Assembly (NCBI GenBank): GCA_018821535.1
Contig: JAHJLV010000021.1
Location: forward strand, 1 to 42,385
Reading direction: 5' to 3'
DNA: 42,385 nucleotides
DNA from: Pseudomonadota bacterium
GTDB taxonomy: Bacteria > Desulfobacterota > Desulfobacteria > Desulfobacterales > Desulfobacteraceae
Part shown: positions 14,841-24,088 of the stretch, piece by piece
Layout of the letters: every line of letters starts with the position of its first letter
How positions within the stretch are numbered: the stretch's first letter is position 1
Translations under genes and position numbers: made by a program
The notes under the pieces: model-generated
What the model saw: the letters and a program-made list of their open reading frames with translations, nothing else
Database searches by the model: none
What the model was told of the DNA's origin: nothing

Positions 14841-17516
14841 TTAATCAATAAATTTGTTTTGGATGGCATATTCGGTTGCAAACTGGATTTCTTTTTTTTT
14901 GGTGGTCAGTCTGCCATCCAGTTTCTCATTGATAATTTCTTTGAGAATTAAAGTGTAAACCGGGCCTGGCTTAATGCCGATTTTTAATAAATCTCTGCCT
15001 TTTATCAAGGGTTTTATTCCAAGCTGTCGAGTGTAAAAGTTCGAGATGGCCTTTTTGGTGGTTTCATCTTTTGTCAGTGCCATCATATAGAGAATATATT
15101 CGGTTTTAAAATTAATCAGGGCCCAGTATAAGTCCTGTTGGCTGTAGTTTGGTGTGTTTTCTATTAAATTCAACTGCTTTTCCGCCTGGTATCTTTTTTC
15201 CAGAAGAATGGATCTTTCTTTTGACGGGATATTCAGGCGGTCACAGATCTGTTCACAGACCGAAAAAGAGCAGCGGTGCAAAATGGCCATAAAATATACC
15301 GCCCATCTGGGATACTTCTGATCGATGAATAAAAGGTCATGCCAGGCCAGAATCTTGTTGACCGACTCAAGCAGTTGATAGGTATTGGGTATGATTGTCA
15401 GGTTTTCATGAAGTATTTTTTCAAGCTCATATTCCTGAAGCATTCTGATGGCCGGGATAGGGTTTTCTTCTTCAAAGATCTGTTTGAGTTCAGACAGCAC
15501 CCTTAATCCGCTCAGGTTCTTAAAACAATCTATTTTAATGGCATTTTTGATCAGCTTGGAAGTGACTTTTCCGATACTGAATCCGAACCGGTTTGAAAAT
15601 TTAATGGCTCGAAATATCCGGGTGGGGTCTTCCACAAAGCTTAAATTATGTATGGTTCTGATGACTTTGTCCTTGATATCCCTGTTGGCTCCGAAATAAT
15701 CTGTCATTGTCCCGAAGGTATCCGGGTTGATGCTGATAGCAAGGGTATTGATCGTAAAATCTCTTCTGGCCAGATCCAGTTTTATGGAGCTTTTTTCAAC
15801 AATGGGAAGTGCAGCAGGCGTTTTATAGTATTCCAGCCGTGCAGATGCCACATCGATTTTAAACCCGTCCGGATAGATGATGACAGCAGTTCCGAATTTT
15901 TTATGGGGATTGACATGGCACCCTTCATTTTTTGCATAGGTTTTTGCAAATTTAATTCCATCCCCTTCCACGACAATATCAATATCATCATTGGGCCTGT
16001 CCAGCAGCAGATCCCTTACAAATCCGCCCACAACATACATGTTATACCCCAGTTGATGGCCGGTTTGACCGATATTTTTGATGATCTGTTTGATATGGGT
16101 ATCCAGACGCTGATCCAGTATGTTTGCGATCTGACGGACTTTGGCATTTCGGCTGATGCCCAGTTCTGTGCTTTGTTTTTTTAATATCTTATTGTGTGCA
16201 GCCAGATAATTGAGAAGGTCAGTCCGGGTAATCACGCCTTTTATCTGTCCGTCTTCGATCACCGGCAGTATTCTGTTTTTATTTTCAATAATACTGTTTT
16301 CAATTTCAGAAATATCCGCATCCAGAGAAACATGACTTCCTTCTGAATTCATATATTCCGTTACCGGCTGGTTTGAAAGTTTGTGGTACATGATTTTTTC
16401 GATAATCTGACGTGAGATATACCCATGATACACATTCTTTTTTTTGTCAACAACCAGAAGGGTGCTGATATTATATCGCGTCATCATGCTGGCAGCTTTT
16501 TTACAGGTGGCGGAAGGTTCAATGGTGATTGCCGGTGATGACATCAGGTTTTTGGCAAGCTGAACAGTTTTTATCTCTTTTTGCAGAGACTGAATAAGTG
16601 TCATTTCAACCTGGGCAAGCGTTTGATTGTCCACTTTGGCAGAGGCGGCAAATGAATGTCCGCCACCGCCGAATTCCGACAGGATTTTTCCTGCATCCAC
16701 CTGGGGAAGCTGGTTTCTGGCAATAATATGAATTTTATTGTCCATCAGAACGATGGCAAAGAAAATATCCAGATTTTCCATGCGCATGATTTTCTGAACA
16801 ATGGATGCAAGGTCGGTAATATAGGATGGGGATGAGATGACAGAGATATGGACATCGATTCCATTAATTTTATGAATGGACATTTCACTTAATAATTCAT
16901 TGAGCCAGGTGACCTGTTCGGATTTGATTTCCTTTACGACAAGGTTTACGATGGTGCTCAGGCTGGCACCGCAGGATAATAAAAAAGCCGCCTGGTTCAA
17001 GTCTTCTGGTGTAGTGGATGAATGGGTGAACATTCCGGTGTCTTCATAAATACCGGACGCCATGATGGTTGCCTCTTCGGGTGTTGGAACAATGTTTTTT
17101 TCCTGAAGAAGTGCACACAGAATTGTTGTTGTGGCGCCTGCAGGCCGTGTGATTTCAAAGGTTCCTTTTATGTCTCCTTTCATTGGCGGGTGATGATCAT
17201 AGATATCGATCTGAATATTTTCACGGTTCAGAAGGTCGGCAACCTGGGGCAGACGGCTTGCCTGCCTGGAATCCACCAGAACCAGTTTTGATATCAAAGA
17301 AAAATCTATTGATTCAGGATCTGCCATGTTAAACAGATAGCTTGTGGCGCTGATAAAAAAATCCCTCAGATTTCTTTCCTGTGATCCTGGGAAAATAATA
17401 ACAGCGTCCGGATATAATTTCTGGGCAGCCAGCATGGACGCTATAGCATCAAAATCTGCATTGATATGGCTTGTAATTATTGTTTCAGGCTGGATAGCTG
17501 GATTTTTTTTTCTCAA
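14841..17516 (-). CDS. DHH - CBS - poly(A)-polymerase-type tRNA nucleotidyltransferase fusion
   Basis: The 891-residue protein joins three modules. An N-terminal DHH phosphoesterase part with DHHA1 (about 10-310) carries SHINADFDAIASM, IYDHHPPMKGD and FGGGGHSFAASAK. Two CBS domains follow (about 320-440), then a class II nucleotidyltransferase (about 480-890) with VVGGFVRDLLL near residue 495, the metal-binding DDIDIVVEGDG and RRDFTINTLAI. Such fusions in Desulfobacterota act in tRNA 3'-end CCA completion, often adding only A. The DHH part may degrade oligonucleotides. A TTG start is chosen: AGGAG lies 7 bases upstream and the next Met comes after the DHH motif has begun. It is upstream of trpS. 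Confidence 0.88.
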   Translation of the reverse strand: MRKKNPAIQPETIITSHINADFDAIASMLAAQKLYPDAVIIFPGSQERNLRDFFISATSYLFNMADPESIDFSLISKLVLVDSRQASRLPQVADLLNRENIQIDIYDHHPPMKGDIKGTFEITRPAGATTTILCALLQEKNIVPTPEEATIMASGIYEDTGMFTHSSTTPEDLNQAAFLLSCGASLSTIVNLVVKEIKSEQVTWLNELLSEMSIHKINGIDVHISVISSPSYITDLASIVQKIMRMENLDIFFAIVLMDNKIHIIARNQLPQVDAGKILSEFGGGGHSFAASAKVDNQTLAQVEMTLIQSLQKEIKTVQLAKNLMSSPAITIEPSATCKKAASMMTRYNISTLLVVDKKKNVYHGYISRQIIEKIMYHKLSNQPVTEYMNSEGSHVSLDADISEIENSIIENKNRILPVIEDGQIKGVITRTDLLNYLAAHNKILKKQSTELGISRNAKVRQIANILDQRLDTHIKQIIKNIGQTGHQLGYNMYVVGGFVRDLLLDRPNDDIDIVVEGDGIKFAKTYAKNEGCHVNPHKKFGTAVIIYPDGFKIDVASARLEYYKTPAALPIVEKSSIKLDLARRDFTINTLAISINPDTFGTMTDYFGANRDIKDKVIRTIHNLSFVEDPTRIFRAIKFSNRFGFSIGKVTSKLIKNAIKIDCFKNLSGLRVLSELKQIFEEENPIPAIRMLQEYELEKILHENLTIIPNTYQLLESVNKILAWHDLLFIDQKYPRWAVYFMAILHRCSFSVCEQICDRLNIPSKERSILLEKRYQAEKQLNLIENTPNYSQQDLYWALINFKTEYILYMMALTKDETTKKAISNFYTRQLGIKPLIKGRDLLKIGIKPGPVYTLILKEIINEKLDGRLTTKKKEIQFATEYAIQNKFID

Positions 17517-17650
17517 AAAATAACTCCTGTTGTATTCAATAGATAAAATTTATATAGTATATTCTTTTGGATTTTACAATTGGTCTGACTTTGATATATG
17601 ATTGTCTACCATAAAAACCTGTGTTTGAAAATCAGCAAAAAGGATTGATA

Positions 17651-18862
17651 ATGCCAACTGTTTATCTATGGAAAGGGAAAAACCCCAAAGGAAGATCGGT
17701 TAAAGGCGAGATGGAGGCGGGAACGCCTGAACAGGTCAAACAAAGTCTTTTGCGTCGAAAAATCACCGATGCGAAAATCAAGAAAAAACCCAAAGATCTT
17801 TTTGCAAATGTCGCCTTGTTTCAGCCAAAGGTAAAAGAAAGTGATGTCATTATTTTTTCCAGACAGTTTTCCACCATGATTGATGCGGGTCTGCCTTTGC
17901 TGCAGTGTCTGGACATCCTTCACACCCAGCAGGAAAATCCAACATTCAAGAAAAATCTGAAAAAGATAAAAGAATCTGTTGAAACCGGTGAAACTTTTGC
18001 CGATTCACTGAAAAAATTCCCCAAAGTATTTAATGAGCTGTTTATCAACATGGTTGCCGCAGGCGAGGCTGGTGGTATTCTTGATATTATTTTAAAGCGC
18101 CTGTCCGCATATATGGAAAAAATGGCCAAGCTTAAACGGCAGGTCAAAGGGGCCATGACCTATCCAATTATCACGATTCTTGTGGCTATTATTGTTGTTG
18201 CGGTTATTCTTGTTTTTGTCATTCCCGTTTTTGCAGAAATGTTTGCAGATTTTGGCGCAGCGTTGCCGGCGCCTACTTTGTTTGTCATGTCTTTAAGCAA
18301 TTTTTTTATAAAGAACATCGTGTGGATTATTGTCGGTATTATTGCAATGGTTTTTCTTTTTCGAAGAGCCTATGCCTCTGAAAAAGGCAGAATCTTTCTG
18401 GATGATCTGTTTTTAAGACTTCCTGTAATTGGTATTCTCATCAGAAAAGTGGCGGTTGCCAAATTTACCCGTACAACCAGTACAATGATATCCAGTGGTG
18501 TCTCCATACTGGAAGCTCTTGATATTGTAGCCAAAACTTCGGGCAATAAAATGGTGGAGTTTGCCATCCAGGATGTTAAAATCGGTATTTCAGAAGGCCG
18601 GTCAATGGCAGACCCGCTTCTTGAAAGCGGAGTGTTTCCATCCATGGTATGTTCCATGATAGCCGTTGGTGAGTCCACAGGTGCCCTGGATACCATGATG
18701 GAAAAAATCGCTGACTTTTACGATGATGAGGTGGACCAGGCGGTTAAAAATCTTACGGACATGATAGAACCGTTCATGCTGGTTTTCCTTGGCGTTATTA
18801 TCGGCGGGCTGGTTATTTCCATGTATCTTCCAATTTTCAGCATGGCCGGCGCTATCTCATAA
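17651..18862 (+). CDS. pilC: Type IV pilus inner-membrane platform protein
   Basis: PilC/GspF proteins form the membrane base on which pilins are assembled and which the PilB and PilT ATPases act upon. The 403 residues have two T2SSF domains (about 65-190 and 270-395), with RQFSTMIDAGLPLLQCLDIL, GAMTYPIITILVAI and RTTSTMISSGVSILEALDIV. There are three long membrane helices and a C-terminal SMYLPIFSMAGAIS typical of PilC. The ATG at 17651 follows AAAGGAT. The longer GTG-started frame adds ten unconserved residues. The kinase gene follows 4 bases after its stop. No pilB, pilT or pilin gene is seen in the window. Confidence 0.93.
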   Translation: MPTVYLWKGKNPKGRSVKGEMEAGTPEQVKQSLLRRKITDAKIKKKPKDLFANVALFQPKVKESDVIIFSRQFSTMIDAGLPLLQCLDILHTQQENPTFKKNLKKIKESVETGETFADSLKKFPKVFNELFINMVAAGEAGGILDIILKRLSAYMEKMAKLKRQVKGAMTYPIITILVAIIVVAVILVFVIPVFAEMFADFGAALPAPTLFVMSLSNFFIKNIVWIIVGIIAMVFLFRRAYASEKGRIFLDDLFLRLPVIGILIRKVAVAKFTRTTSTMISSGVSILEALDIVAKTSGNKMVEFAIQDVKIGISEGRSMADPLLESGVFPSMVCSMIAVGESTGALDTMMEKIADFYDDEVDQAVKNLTDMIEPFMLVFLGVIIGGLVISMYLPIFSMAGAIS

Positions 18863-18866
18863 ATTC

Positions 18867-20168
18867 ATGGGATCTCATCGCTTGCAGAAAAAATCTGATT
18901 TATTCGGACAGATCAAATGGGTAATCATAACCCGGGTTATTTTTGCTGTTCTTTTGATTATCTCGTGTCTGGTGTTTTCTTCAGGAGAAAATCTGTCTTT
19001 TTTTTCCCAGCCGTTTTTAGCGCTGTATAATTTAGCTGCGCTCATTCTTCTGCTTTCCGTGGTATATATTATCTGGCTGAACCGGTTCAAGAAACTGGTA
19101 CTTCTGGCATATGTTCAAACACTTCTGGATACCTTTATTGTGACAGGTATCATTCTTGTTACCGGCAGTTATGACAGCATTTTTACTTTTTTATATCTTG
19201 TTGTTATCATCTATTCCGCCATGATGCTGCTTCGCAAAGGAAGTGTGATCATTGCCACTGTATCATCCGTATTGTACAGTTTACTGTTGGAACTGGAATA
19301 TTACAATGTGATCACACCGTATCTGAAACAGTTCTATTTTGCAGAATTCATAGATCCTGCCCACATCATATATCGTATTATTATTTTTATTGCAGCATGC
19401 TTTGCTGTAGCTATTTTAAGCGGGATTCTGGCTTTTCAGCTCAAAGGTGCCCGGCAGGATTTGAAACTGGTTCAGGAGCATCTTAAAAGAGTGGAAAGAA
19501 TGGAAGTCATGGACGAACTGATTTCCGGTATTGCTCATGAGATAAAGAACCCTTTGGCGTCTTTATCCGGATCGATTCAAATGCTTAAGGAAGATACAAA
19601 ACCCGGCTCATATGAAGACAAATTAATGCAGATTATTTTAAGGGAAACCGAGCGCCTTAAAACCATTGTAAACGATATCCATTTATTTTCTAAACCCAGC
19701 ACAAAAAATGCCCGGGTTATAAAAATGGCAGAGGTTATCGAAGAAACCGTTCAACTGTTTTTAAATGATCCTGAATGGAATCAAAAAATTAATATTGCCA
19801 TGCGTCTTGATCCTGATATTTACGTGATGATGGATCCGGCACATTTAAATCAGATCTTATGGAACCTTTTGAAAAATGCCGCCCAGGCCATTGAAGATTC
19901 CGGAGAAATTAAAATCCAGCTGAAATTATTAAAAACCAACCGGGTATATTTGACCGTAGAGGATACCGGTGCAGGGATAAATATTGAAGCGTTCAACCAT
20001 GTTTTTGATCCTTTTTTTACCACCAAGCCGGAAGGCACAGGGTTAGGCCTTCCAATTATTCATCGACTTATTGATACGTATTCCGGTTTGATTGATTTTG
20101 AATCCATTCCGGGCAGAGGTACCCGTTTTACGATTTTTTTAAACGGCGTAACCCCGGGAATGGATTGA
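18867..20168 (+). CDS. pilS: PilS-like membrane sensor histidine kinase
   Basis: This 433-residue kinase has six predicted membrane helices (about 15-190), a short linker, a HisKA domain with GIAHEIKNPLASLSGS (phosphorylated His224) and a HATPase_c domain with LWNLLKNAAQAIEDSG, VEDTGAGI and TKPEGTGLGLPI. The layout matches PilS, which senses pilin in the membrane and phosphorylates the sigma-54 activator PilR. The link to pilus control rests on its position 4 bases after pilC. The ATG at 18867 is used because the upstream frame lies in pilC. No pilR follows. The sequence right after the stop is decayed, so the kinase is an orphan here. Confidence 0.82.
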   Translation: MGSHRLQKKSDLFGQIKWVIITRVIFAVLLIISCLVFSSGENLSFFSQPFLALYNLAALILLLSVVYIIWLNRFKKLVLLAYVQTLLDTFIVTGIILVTGSYDSIFTFLYLVVIIYSAMMLLRKGSVIIATVSSVLYSLLLELEYYNVITPYLKQFYFAEFIDPAHIIYRIIIFIAACFAVAILSGILAFQLKGARQDLKLVQEHLKRVERMEVMDELISGIAHEIKNPLASLSGSIQMLKEDTKPGSYEDKLMQIILRETERLKTIVNDIHLFSKPSTKNARVIKMAEVIEETVQLFLNDPEWNQKINIAMRLDPDIYVMMDPAHLNQILWNLLKNAAQAIEDSGEIKIQLKLLKTNRVYLTVEDTGAGINIEAFNHVFDPFFTTKPEGTGLGLPIIHRLIDTYSGLIDFESIPGRGTRFTIFLNGVTPGMD

Positions 20169-20173
20169 TTCCA

Positions 20174-20249
20174 GGAATGGATATTTCATCTGCTAACCCG
20201 GATGAAATCCAGGGTTATCTTGAACAGGCAATCAGAGAAATCCAGTCTC
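20174..20249 (+). repeat. Divergent partial copy of the downstream kinase gene
   Basis: These 76 bases align without gaps to 21588-21663, with 69 identical positions by my count. They encode the same helix of a histidine-kinase dimerisation domain (ISSAN.DEIQG.LEQAIREI). The copy is cut off on both sides and cannot make a protein. It lies in the 172-base gap between the PilS-like gene and the porin pseudogene, where I see no intact gene. Confidence 0.8.
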
Positions 20250-20340
20250 CTGATACGCTACTGCCACAGGCTTTACATGCTCTCCAATAAAGTATCAAGC
20301 TTGAGAAAATTTTTGAATCTGAAAGGACTATTAAATAAGT

Positions 20341-20855
20341 ATGATGAATGAAAATAAAAATCTTCTAAACTATTTTGTAATTGGCTGGATCTTTTTCTTT
20401 TTTATAATTTCTCCTGTCAATTTATTTGCTGAAAACAATTCTTCAACTGCGAACGTCGATAGCGTTTCCAATCAACAAAAATATTGGATCTCATTGGAAT
20501 ATTCAGCTGCTCAAGGAAAGGGACGGTCACTCCCTCAGGTATTACAGCAACAACAGGTGGAGGATTGTTTTCGGGAAGTGGTAATTCTGGCAGCTTGACT
20601 CGGAATAGAATAAATTGGATACCGGAATTTAATGGGAAATTGTCATATATCTTTTCGGAGTCGGTTGAGCTTTCATTGGGTTATAGAGTGATGTATTGGA
20701 ATAACATTGTTGTGTCCGGAGATCAAATTGAGACCACCGTCAACGGTACAGGACTTTTTGGTGGGGTGCTTGTCGGGCCGAAAGGTTCATTCAATGTAAC
20801 GGATATTAGCTATTACGTTCAGACGATCTCTTTTAATGTTAAGGTCAATTTTTAA
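20341..20855 (+). pseudogene. Truncated, frameshifted BBP7-type outer-membrane beta-barrel protein
   Basis: The first frame (from 20341) encodes a signal peptide ending near VNLFA and a short KYWISLEY segment like the first strand of BBP7 barrels. The other frame (roughly 20515-20855) encodes GTVTPSGITATTGGG, then WIPEFNGKLSYIF, LSLGYRVMYWNN and SGDQIETTVN, ending in KVNF with the terminal Phe usual for outer-membrane proteins. This matches the C-terminal end of the BBP7 porin family (PF07585). The frame break and the lack of the central barrel, about two thirds of the usual length, mean it is broken. The junction lies near 20510-20525. Confidence 0.75.
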
Positions 20856-21281
20856 AATTTTTATTTCAAACTCTGATTTTCAATACCAGACAGGATACAA
20901 TTGCACATGCCAGTATCCGCTTGACCATGGCTTCCGGATTGTCCGGGGATTTGATTATTGCCTTCTGCCTTCGTTGTCCGGCACAGCAGCTTTTATCCAT
21001 TGTTTTTTGATTCTCACAAAGCTGTCATCCACTGAAAAAAATATCAATTTTGCCCTGAATTTGAATGTCTGCTTGAATTTTTGCATCAATATTGTTATGT
21101 ATCATCTGATTTCTTACTGTTTGATATTGTAGTGTTTTTTGTCGAATTCAGTATATATCAAGCAGCTGGGTCCTTCAAGTATTTTAAATTATAATTTCAA
21201 TAACTTATCCTTTCTTTCAGGTTCATTCCGGTGAACCCCGAAACTTGAGTAAGGATTTTAAAATAGCCGGTAAGGAGCTAA
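20856..21281. other. Non-coding or decayed stretch before the soluble kinase
   Basis: I find no convincing gene in these 426 bases. The plus-strand frame of 98 codons starting inside the pseudogene lacks a ribosome binding site and resembles nothing. On the minus strand a short frame ending near 20866 has protein-like composition and could be a remnant. A perfect hairpin, GGTTCA/TGAACC with a 6-base loop, lies at 21220-21237, about 45 bases before the kinase start. Confidence 0.5.
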
Positions 21282-22094
21282 ATGGTAAAAAGCCGTATAT
21301 TTTTCCAGGCGGGGGACTCTGATGCTTATGCCATCCGCAGTTTGAAATACAAGAATGCATTTACCGCCGGTCAGACTCAGTATAAAAATGAATTTGACGA
21401 GATGAGCAGAATCCAGAAAGAACTGGAGAAAATTGTTCATCAACGGACGATTCAGCTTAAAAGACTCAATGATCATCTGATATATACTGAAGAAAATGAA
21501 AGAAAGGCAATCGCCTCGGATCTCCATGACAGTGTGACCCAGACACTGGCCATAAGCATTTCCAAAATCAAGAATATGAAGGAATCCGGAATGGAGATAT
21601 CATCTGCTAACCTGGATGAGATCCAGGGGAATCTTGAACAGGCAATCAGAGAAATCCGGTCTCTTATATATCAGCTCAGCCCTCCTGTGCTGGATGATTT
21701 TGATATAGATATTGCCTTGGGATTTTTGATTGAACAGATCAATTTGCAGCATCACTCTGAGTTTGAATATACAAATCTCACAGATCGGGCGATACCTTTA
21801 CCCCAGGGGTTAAAAATTACATTATACAGAGCAGTCAGTGAGCTTATCACCAATATTTTAAAACATTCCGGCACCAATACCGGGAAGATTGTCATATCAA
21901 TGAAATCCGATGTTTTAAGGATTACTGTTGAAGATACGGGCAAAGGGTTTGATATGGAAGCGGTAAAAAATTCAGAAATAGTCGGGTTCGGTCTGAACCG
22001 GTTGTCTGAACGGGTAGAAAATTTTTATGGAAAAATAAGTGTGAATTCCTCACCCGGGGCAGGAACTAAAATTACCCTGACAGTACCGATCTGA
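21282..22094 (+). CDS. Soluble NarX-type histidine kinase (HisKA_3)
   Basis: The 270-residue kinase starts with a coiled coil (about 35-75). A HisKA_3 dimerisation domain follows with ERKAIASDLHDSVTQTL, where His82 is the likely phosphosite, then RSLIYQLSPPVLDD and a HATPase_c domain (ISELITNILKHSG-like, VEDTGKGFD, GFGLNRLSERV). There is no membrane segment and no recognisable sensor domain, so it may be a truncated version of a longer kinase or take its signal from a partner. AAGGAG lies just upstream of the ATG. The LuxR-type regulator gene follows after 19 bases and is its probable partner. Part of its dimerisation region is duplicated at 20174-20249. Confidence 0.85.
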   Translation: MVKSRIFFQAGDSDAYAIRSLKYKNAFTAGQTQYKNEFDEMSRIQKELEKIVHQRTIQLKRLNDHLIYTEENERKAIASDLHDSVTQTLAISISKIKNMKESGMEISSANLDEIQGNLEQAIREIRSLIYQLSPPVLDDFDIDIALGFLIEQINLQHHSEFEYTNLTDRAIPLPQGLKITLYRAVSELITNILKHSGTNTGKIVISMKSDVLRITVEDTGKGFDMEAVKNSEIVGFGLNRLSERVENFYGKISVNSSPGAGTKITLTVPI

Positions 22095-22113
22095 CTGGAT
22101 AAAAAAAACTGAA

Positions 22114-22770
22114 ATGAAAAAAATTAAAATACTGATAGTGGATGATCACAGCATTCTTCAGCACGGGTTATGCAATTCCCTGGAAATGGAAAAAAATATC
22201 CAGAGGGTTATCACTGCGGAATCAGGGTATGAGGCAATTGAACAGGTCAGGGAATGTCATCCGGATATTGTGATCATGGATATCAGCATGCCCGGATTGA
22301 ATGGCATCGAAACCACCAAAAGGATACTTGCAGATTATCCGGATATCAAAATCATCGCACTTTCAATGCACATTGAAAAAATTTATGTAAACGGGATGAT
22401 AAATGCCGGAGTTTCAGGATATGTGCTTAAATCCTGTTCGTTTAAAGAATTACTGGACTGTATCAGCAGAGTACTGGCAGATGATTCTTATTTTTGTCAG
22501 GAAATCAATCACATGGTTGATCATCATGATAAAAACCATGGTGCAGACAAAAATATTTCCGTCTTTTCTTTACTGTCCAGAAGGGAAATAGAGGTGCTGC
22601 AATTAATTGCAGAAGGGTATAGAAGCCGGAAAATTGCAGACAAACTCAATATCAGTGTTAAAACAGTTGATATTCACAGAACGCATTTAAAGGAAAAATT
22701 AAATATTCATACCATTGCACAATTGACAAAATTTGCGATATCAGAAGGTGTGACCCCGGCTCATTTATAA
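22114..22770 (+). CDS. NarL/LuxR-type response regulator
   Basis: The 218-residue regulator has a receiver domain (1-120) with acidic residues VDDHS near the start and the phospho-acceptor Asp56 in IVIMDISMPG. The conserved Thr/Ser and Lys positions appear in IALSMH and YVLKSC. The C-terminal LuxR helix-turn-helix (about 150-215) carries LSRREIEVLQLIAEGYRSRKIADKLNISVKTVDIHRTHLKEKL. It should bind DNA as a dimer after phosphorylation by the adjacent HisKA_3 kinase. Targets are unknown. surE follows after 34 bases and may be co-transcribed. Confidence 0.92.
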   Translation: MKKIKILIVDDHSILQHGLCNSLEMEKNIQRVITAESGYEAIEQVRECHPDIVIMDISMPGLNGIETTKRILADYPDIKIIALSMHIEKIYVNGMINAGVSGYVLKSCSFKELLDCISRVLADDSYFCQEINHMVDHHDKNHGADKNISVFSLLSRREIEVLQLIAEGYRSRKIADKLNISVKTVDIHRTHLKEKLNIHTIAQLTKFAISEGVTPAHL

Positions 22771-22804
22771 TTTATGAAAAATACGGTTATTTAAAAATGG
22801 ATTT

Positions 22805-23560
22805 ATGAAAATTTTACTGACCAATGATGATGGATATACTTCACCGGGTATTCTGGCATTATATAATACGTTGTGCATGAAACATGAGGTGAAACTGATT
22901 GCCCCGGAAGGTGAACGAAGCGCTATCGGTCATGGAATAACCCTGCATGAGCCCATACGGATGAAGCCTGTAGAATTAAACGGAAAGGGTTCGGGATATG
23001 CTGTCAGCGGCACGCCGGTGGATTGTGTTAAACTGGGGTTGTTTACGCTTTACAATTCGGTTCCGGATCTTGTCATATCCGGAATTAATCCCGGGAGCAA
23101 TGCAGGAATTAATTTGAATTATTCCGGTACGGTGGGGGCTGCCCGGGAAGCGGCATTGAATAATATCATGAGCCTTGCTGTTTCTGTCCAGCAGGGGGAT
23201 ATCATGGATTTTGACGGTATTGCCGTATTTGTCAGTCGATTCATCGATCAGGTAATGCTGGAAGGATTTCCAGCAGGAACTTTTTTAAATATCAATGTGC
23301 CTGATGTTCCTGTTTGGAAAACAAATGGAATTAAAATTACCCGTCAGGCATCCAATAATTTATCCAAAGCCTTTGAAAACAGAGCTGATTCTAAAGATAA
23401 TGCCTGCTTCTGGTATGCAAAGGTGCCTTCATGTGACAGTGAGCCGGATACAGACATTCATGCCCTGTCCCAAAATTATATTTCCATAACCCCTGTCCGG
23501 TGTGATGTAACAGATTATACGGTTTTAGCTGAAATTGATCATCTTGAAAAATTTGAATAA
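22805..23560 (+). CDS. surE: 5'/3'-nucleotidase SurE
   Basis: SurE removes phosphate from nucleoside monophosphates and supports stationary-phase survival. The 251 residues begin [16 protein letters not shown], with the metal-binding Asp pair, then [40 protein letters not shown] and [11 protein letters not shown], all typical. The length is normal. The C-terminal part includes [11 protein letters not shown]. It follows the response regulator on the same strand and precedes tRNA-Pro, which has its own promoter. Confidence 0.96.
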   Translation: MKILLTNDDGYTSPGILALYNTLCMKHEVKLIAPEGERSAIGHGITLHEPIRMKPVELNGKGSGYAVSGTPVDCVKLGLFTLYNSVPDLVISGINPGSNAGINLNYSGTVGAAREAALNNIMSLAVSVQQGDIMDFDGIAVFVSRFIDQVMLEGFPAGTFLNINVPDVPVWKTNGIKITRQASNNLSKAFENRADSKDNACFWYAKVPSCDSEPDTDIHALSQNYISITPVRCDVTDYTVLAEIDHLEKFE

Positions 23561-23590
23561 TTCAGATTCACCCACAGGGTTCATTAATTC

Positions 23591-23619
23591 TTGACAGTTT
23601 TTTGAAAGAGTGGTAAAAG
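23591..23619 (+). promoter_or_regulatory. Promoter of tRNA-Pro
   Basis: A consensus TTGACA at 23591-23596 and TAAAAG at 23614-23619 are 17 bases apart and end 23 bases before the mature tRNA start. Confidence 0.65.
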
Positions 23620-23641
23620 TTCGCCTTGTTTGAGTAGACAA

Positions 23642-23716
<75 letters not shown>

Positions 23717-23719
<3 letters not shown>

Positions 23720-23756
23720 TCTTAAAAATGATGAGATGGATTCCAATCTTTTTTTT
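23717..23756 (+). terminator. Possible terminator after tRNA-Pro
   Basis: CCATCT (sharing the tRNA's CCA) pairs with AGATGG around an 11-base loop. A run of eight T follows, but 9 bases beyond the stem, so the fit is imperfect. Confidence 0.35.
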
Positions 23757-24000
23757 CCCATATAGTCCTGCATGGCAGTGATATTTAATTCAAATTCTTT
23801 GCGGACAGGTTGTGTGCCGATCAGTTAAAGGCTTTATAAACCTTTCCTACAAACCGTTTTTATCTGAAGCTGCCTGTAATCAGCTGAAACTTGTGTCTGA
23901 ATCGTCTTGACATATAGTTTAAAACTGAATACTTACATGTAAAGACCAATAATAAATCATGGTATGCTGCAAGTTGAAAATCGCTGATAAAACTGTACAG

Positions 24001-24022
24001 TTGATCAAAAAGGACTGATCAA
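24001..24022. promoter_or_regulatory. Perfect inverted repeat upstream of the antiporter gene
   Basis: TTGATCA and TGATCAA are separated by 8 bases, about 67 bases before the antiporter start. They resemble the halves of a dimer-binding site, but the spacing is not that of FNR (TTGAT-N4-ATCAA). A weak TTGACA/TACTTA promoter pair lies further up at 23907-23935. Otherwise the gap 23720-24088 holds nothing I can identify. Confidence 0.4.
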
Positions 24023-24088
24023 GGATAGATACACTCAAACAAATATACGGCTTGTATTATTTTGTTTATTGTCGGAGGAAGTCAAGTG

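Noticed and set aside
20836..21132. 98-codon plus-strand frame after the porin pseudogene
   Set aside because: It starts inside the pseudogene, has no ribosome binding site and shows no family resemblance.
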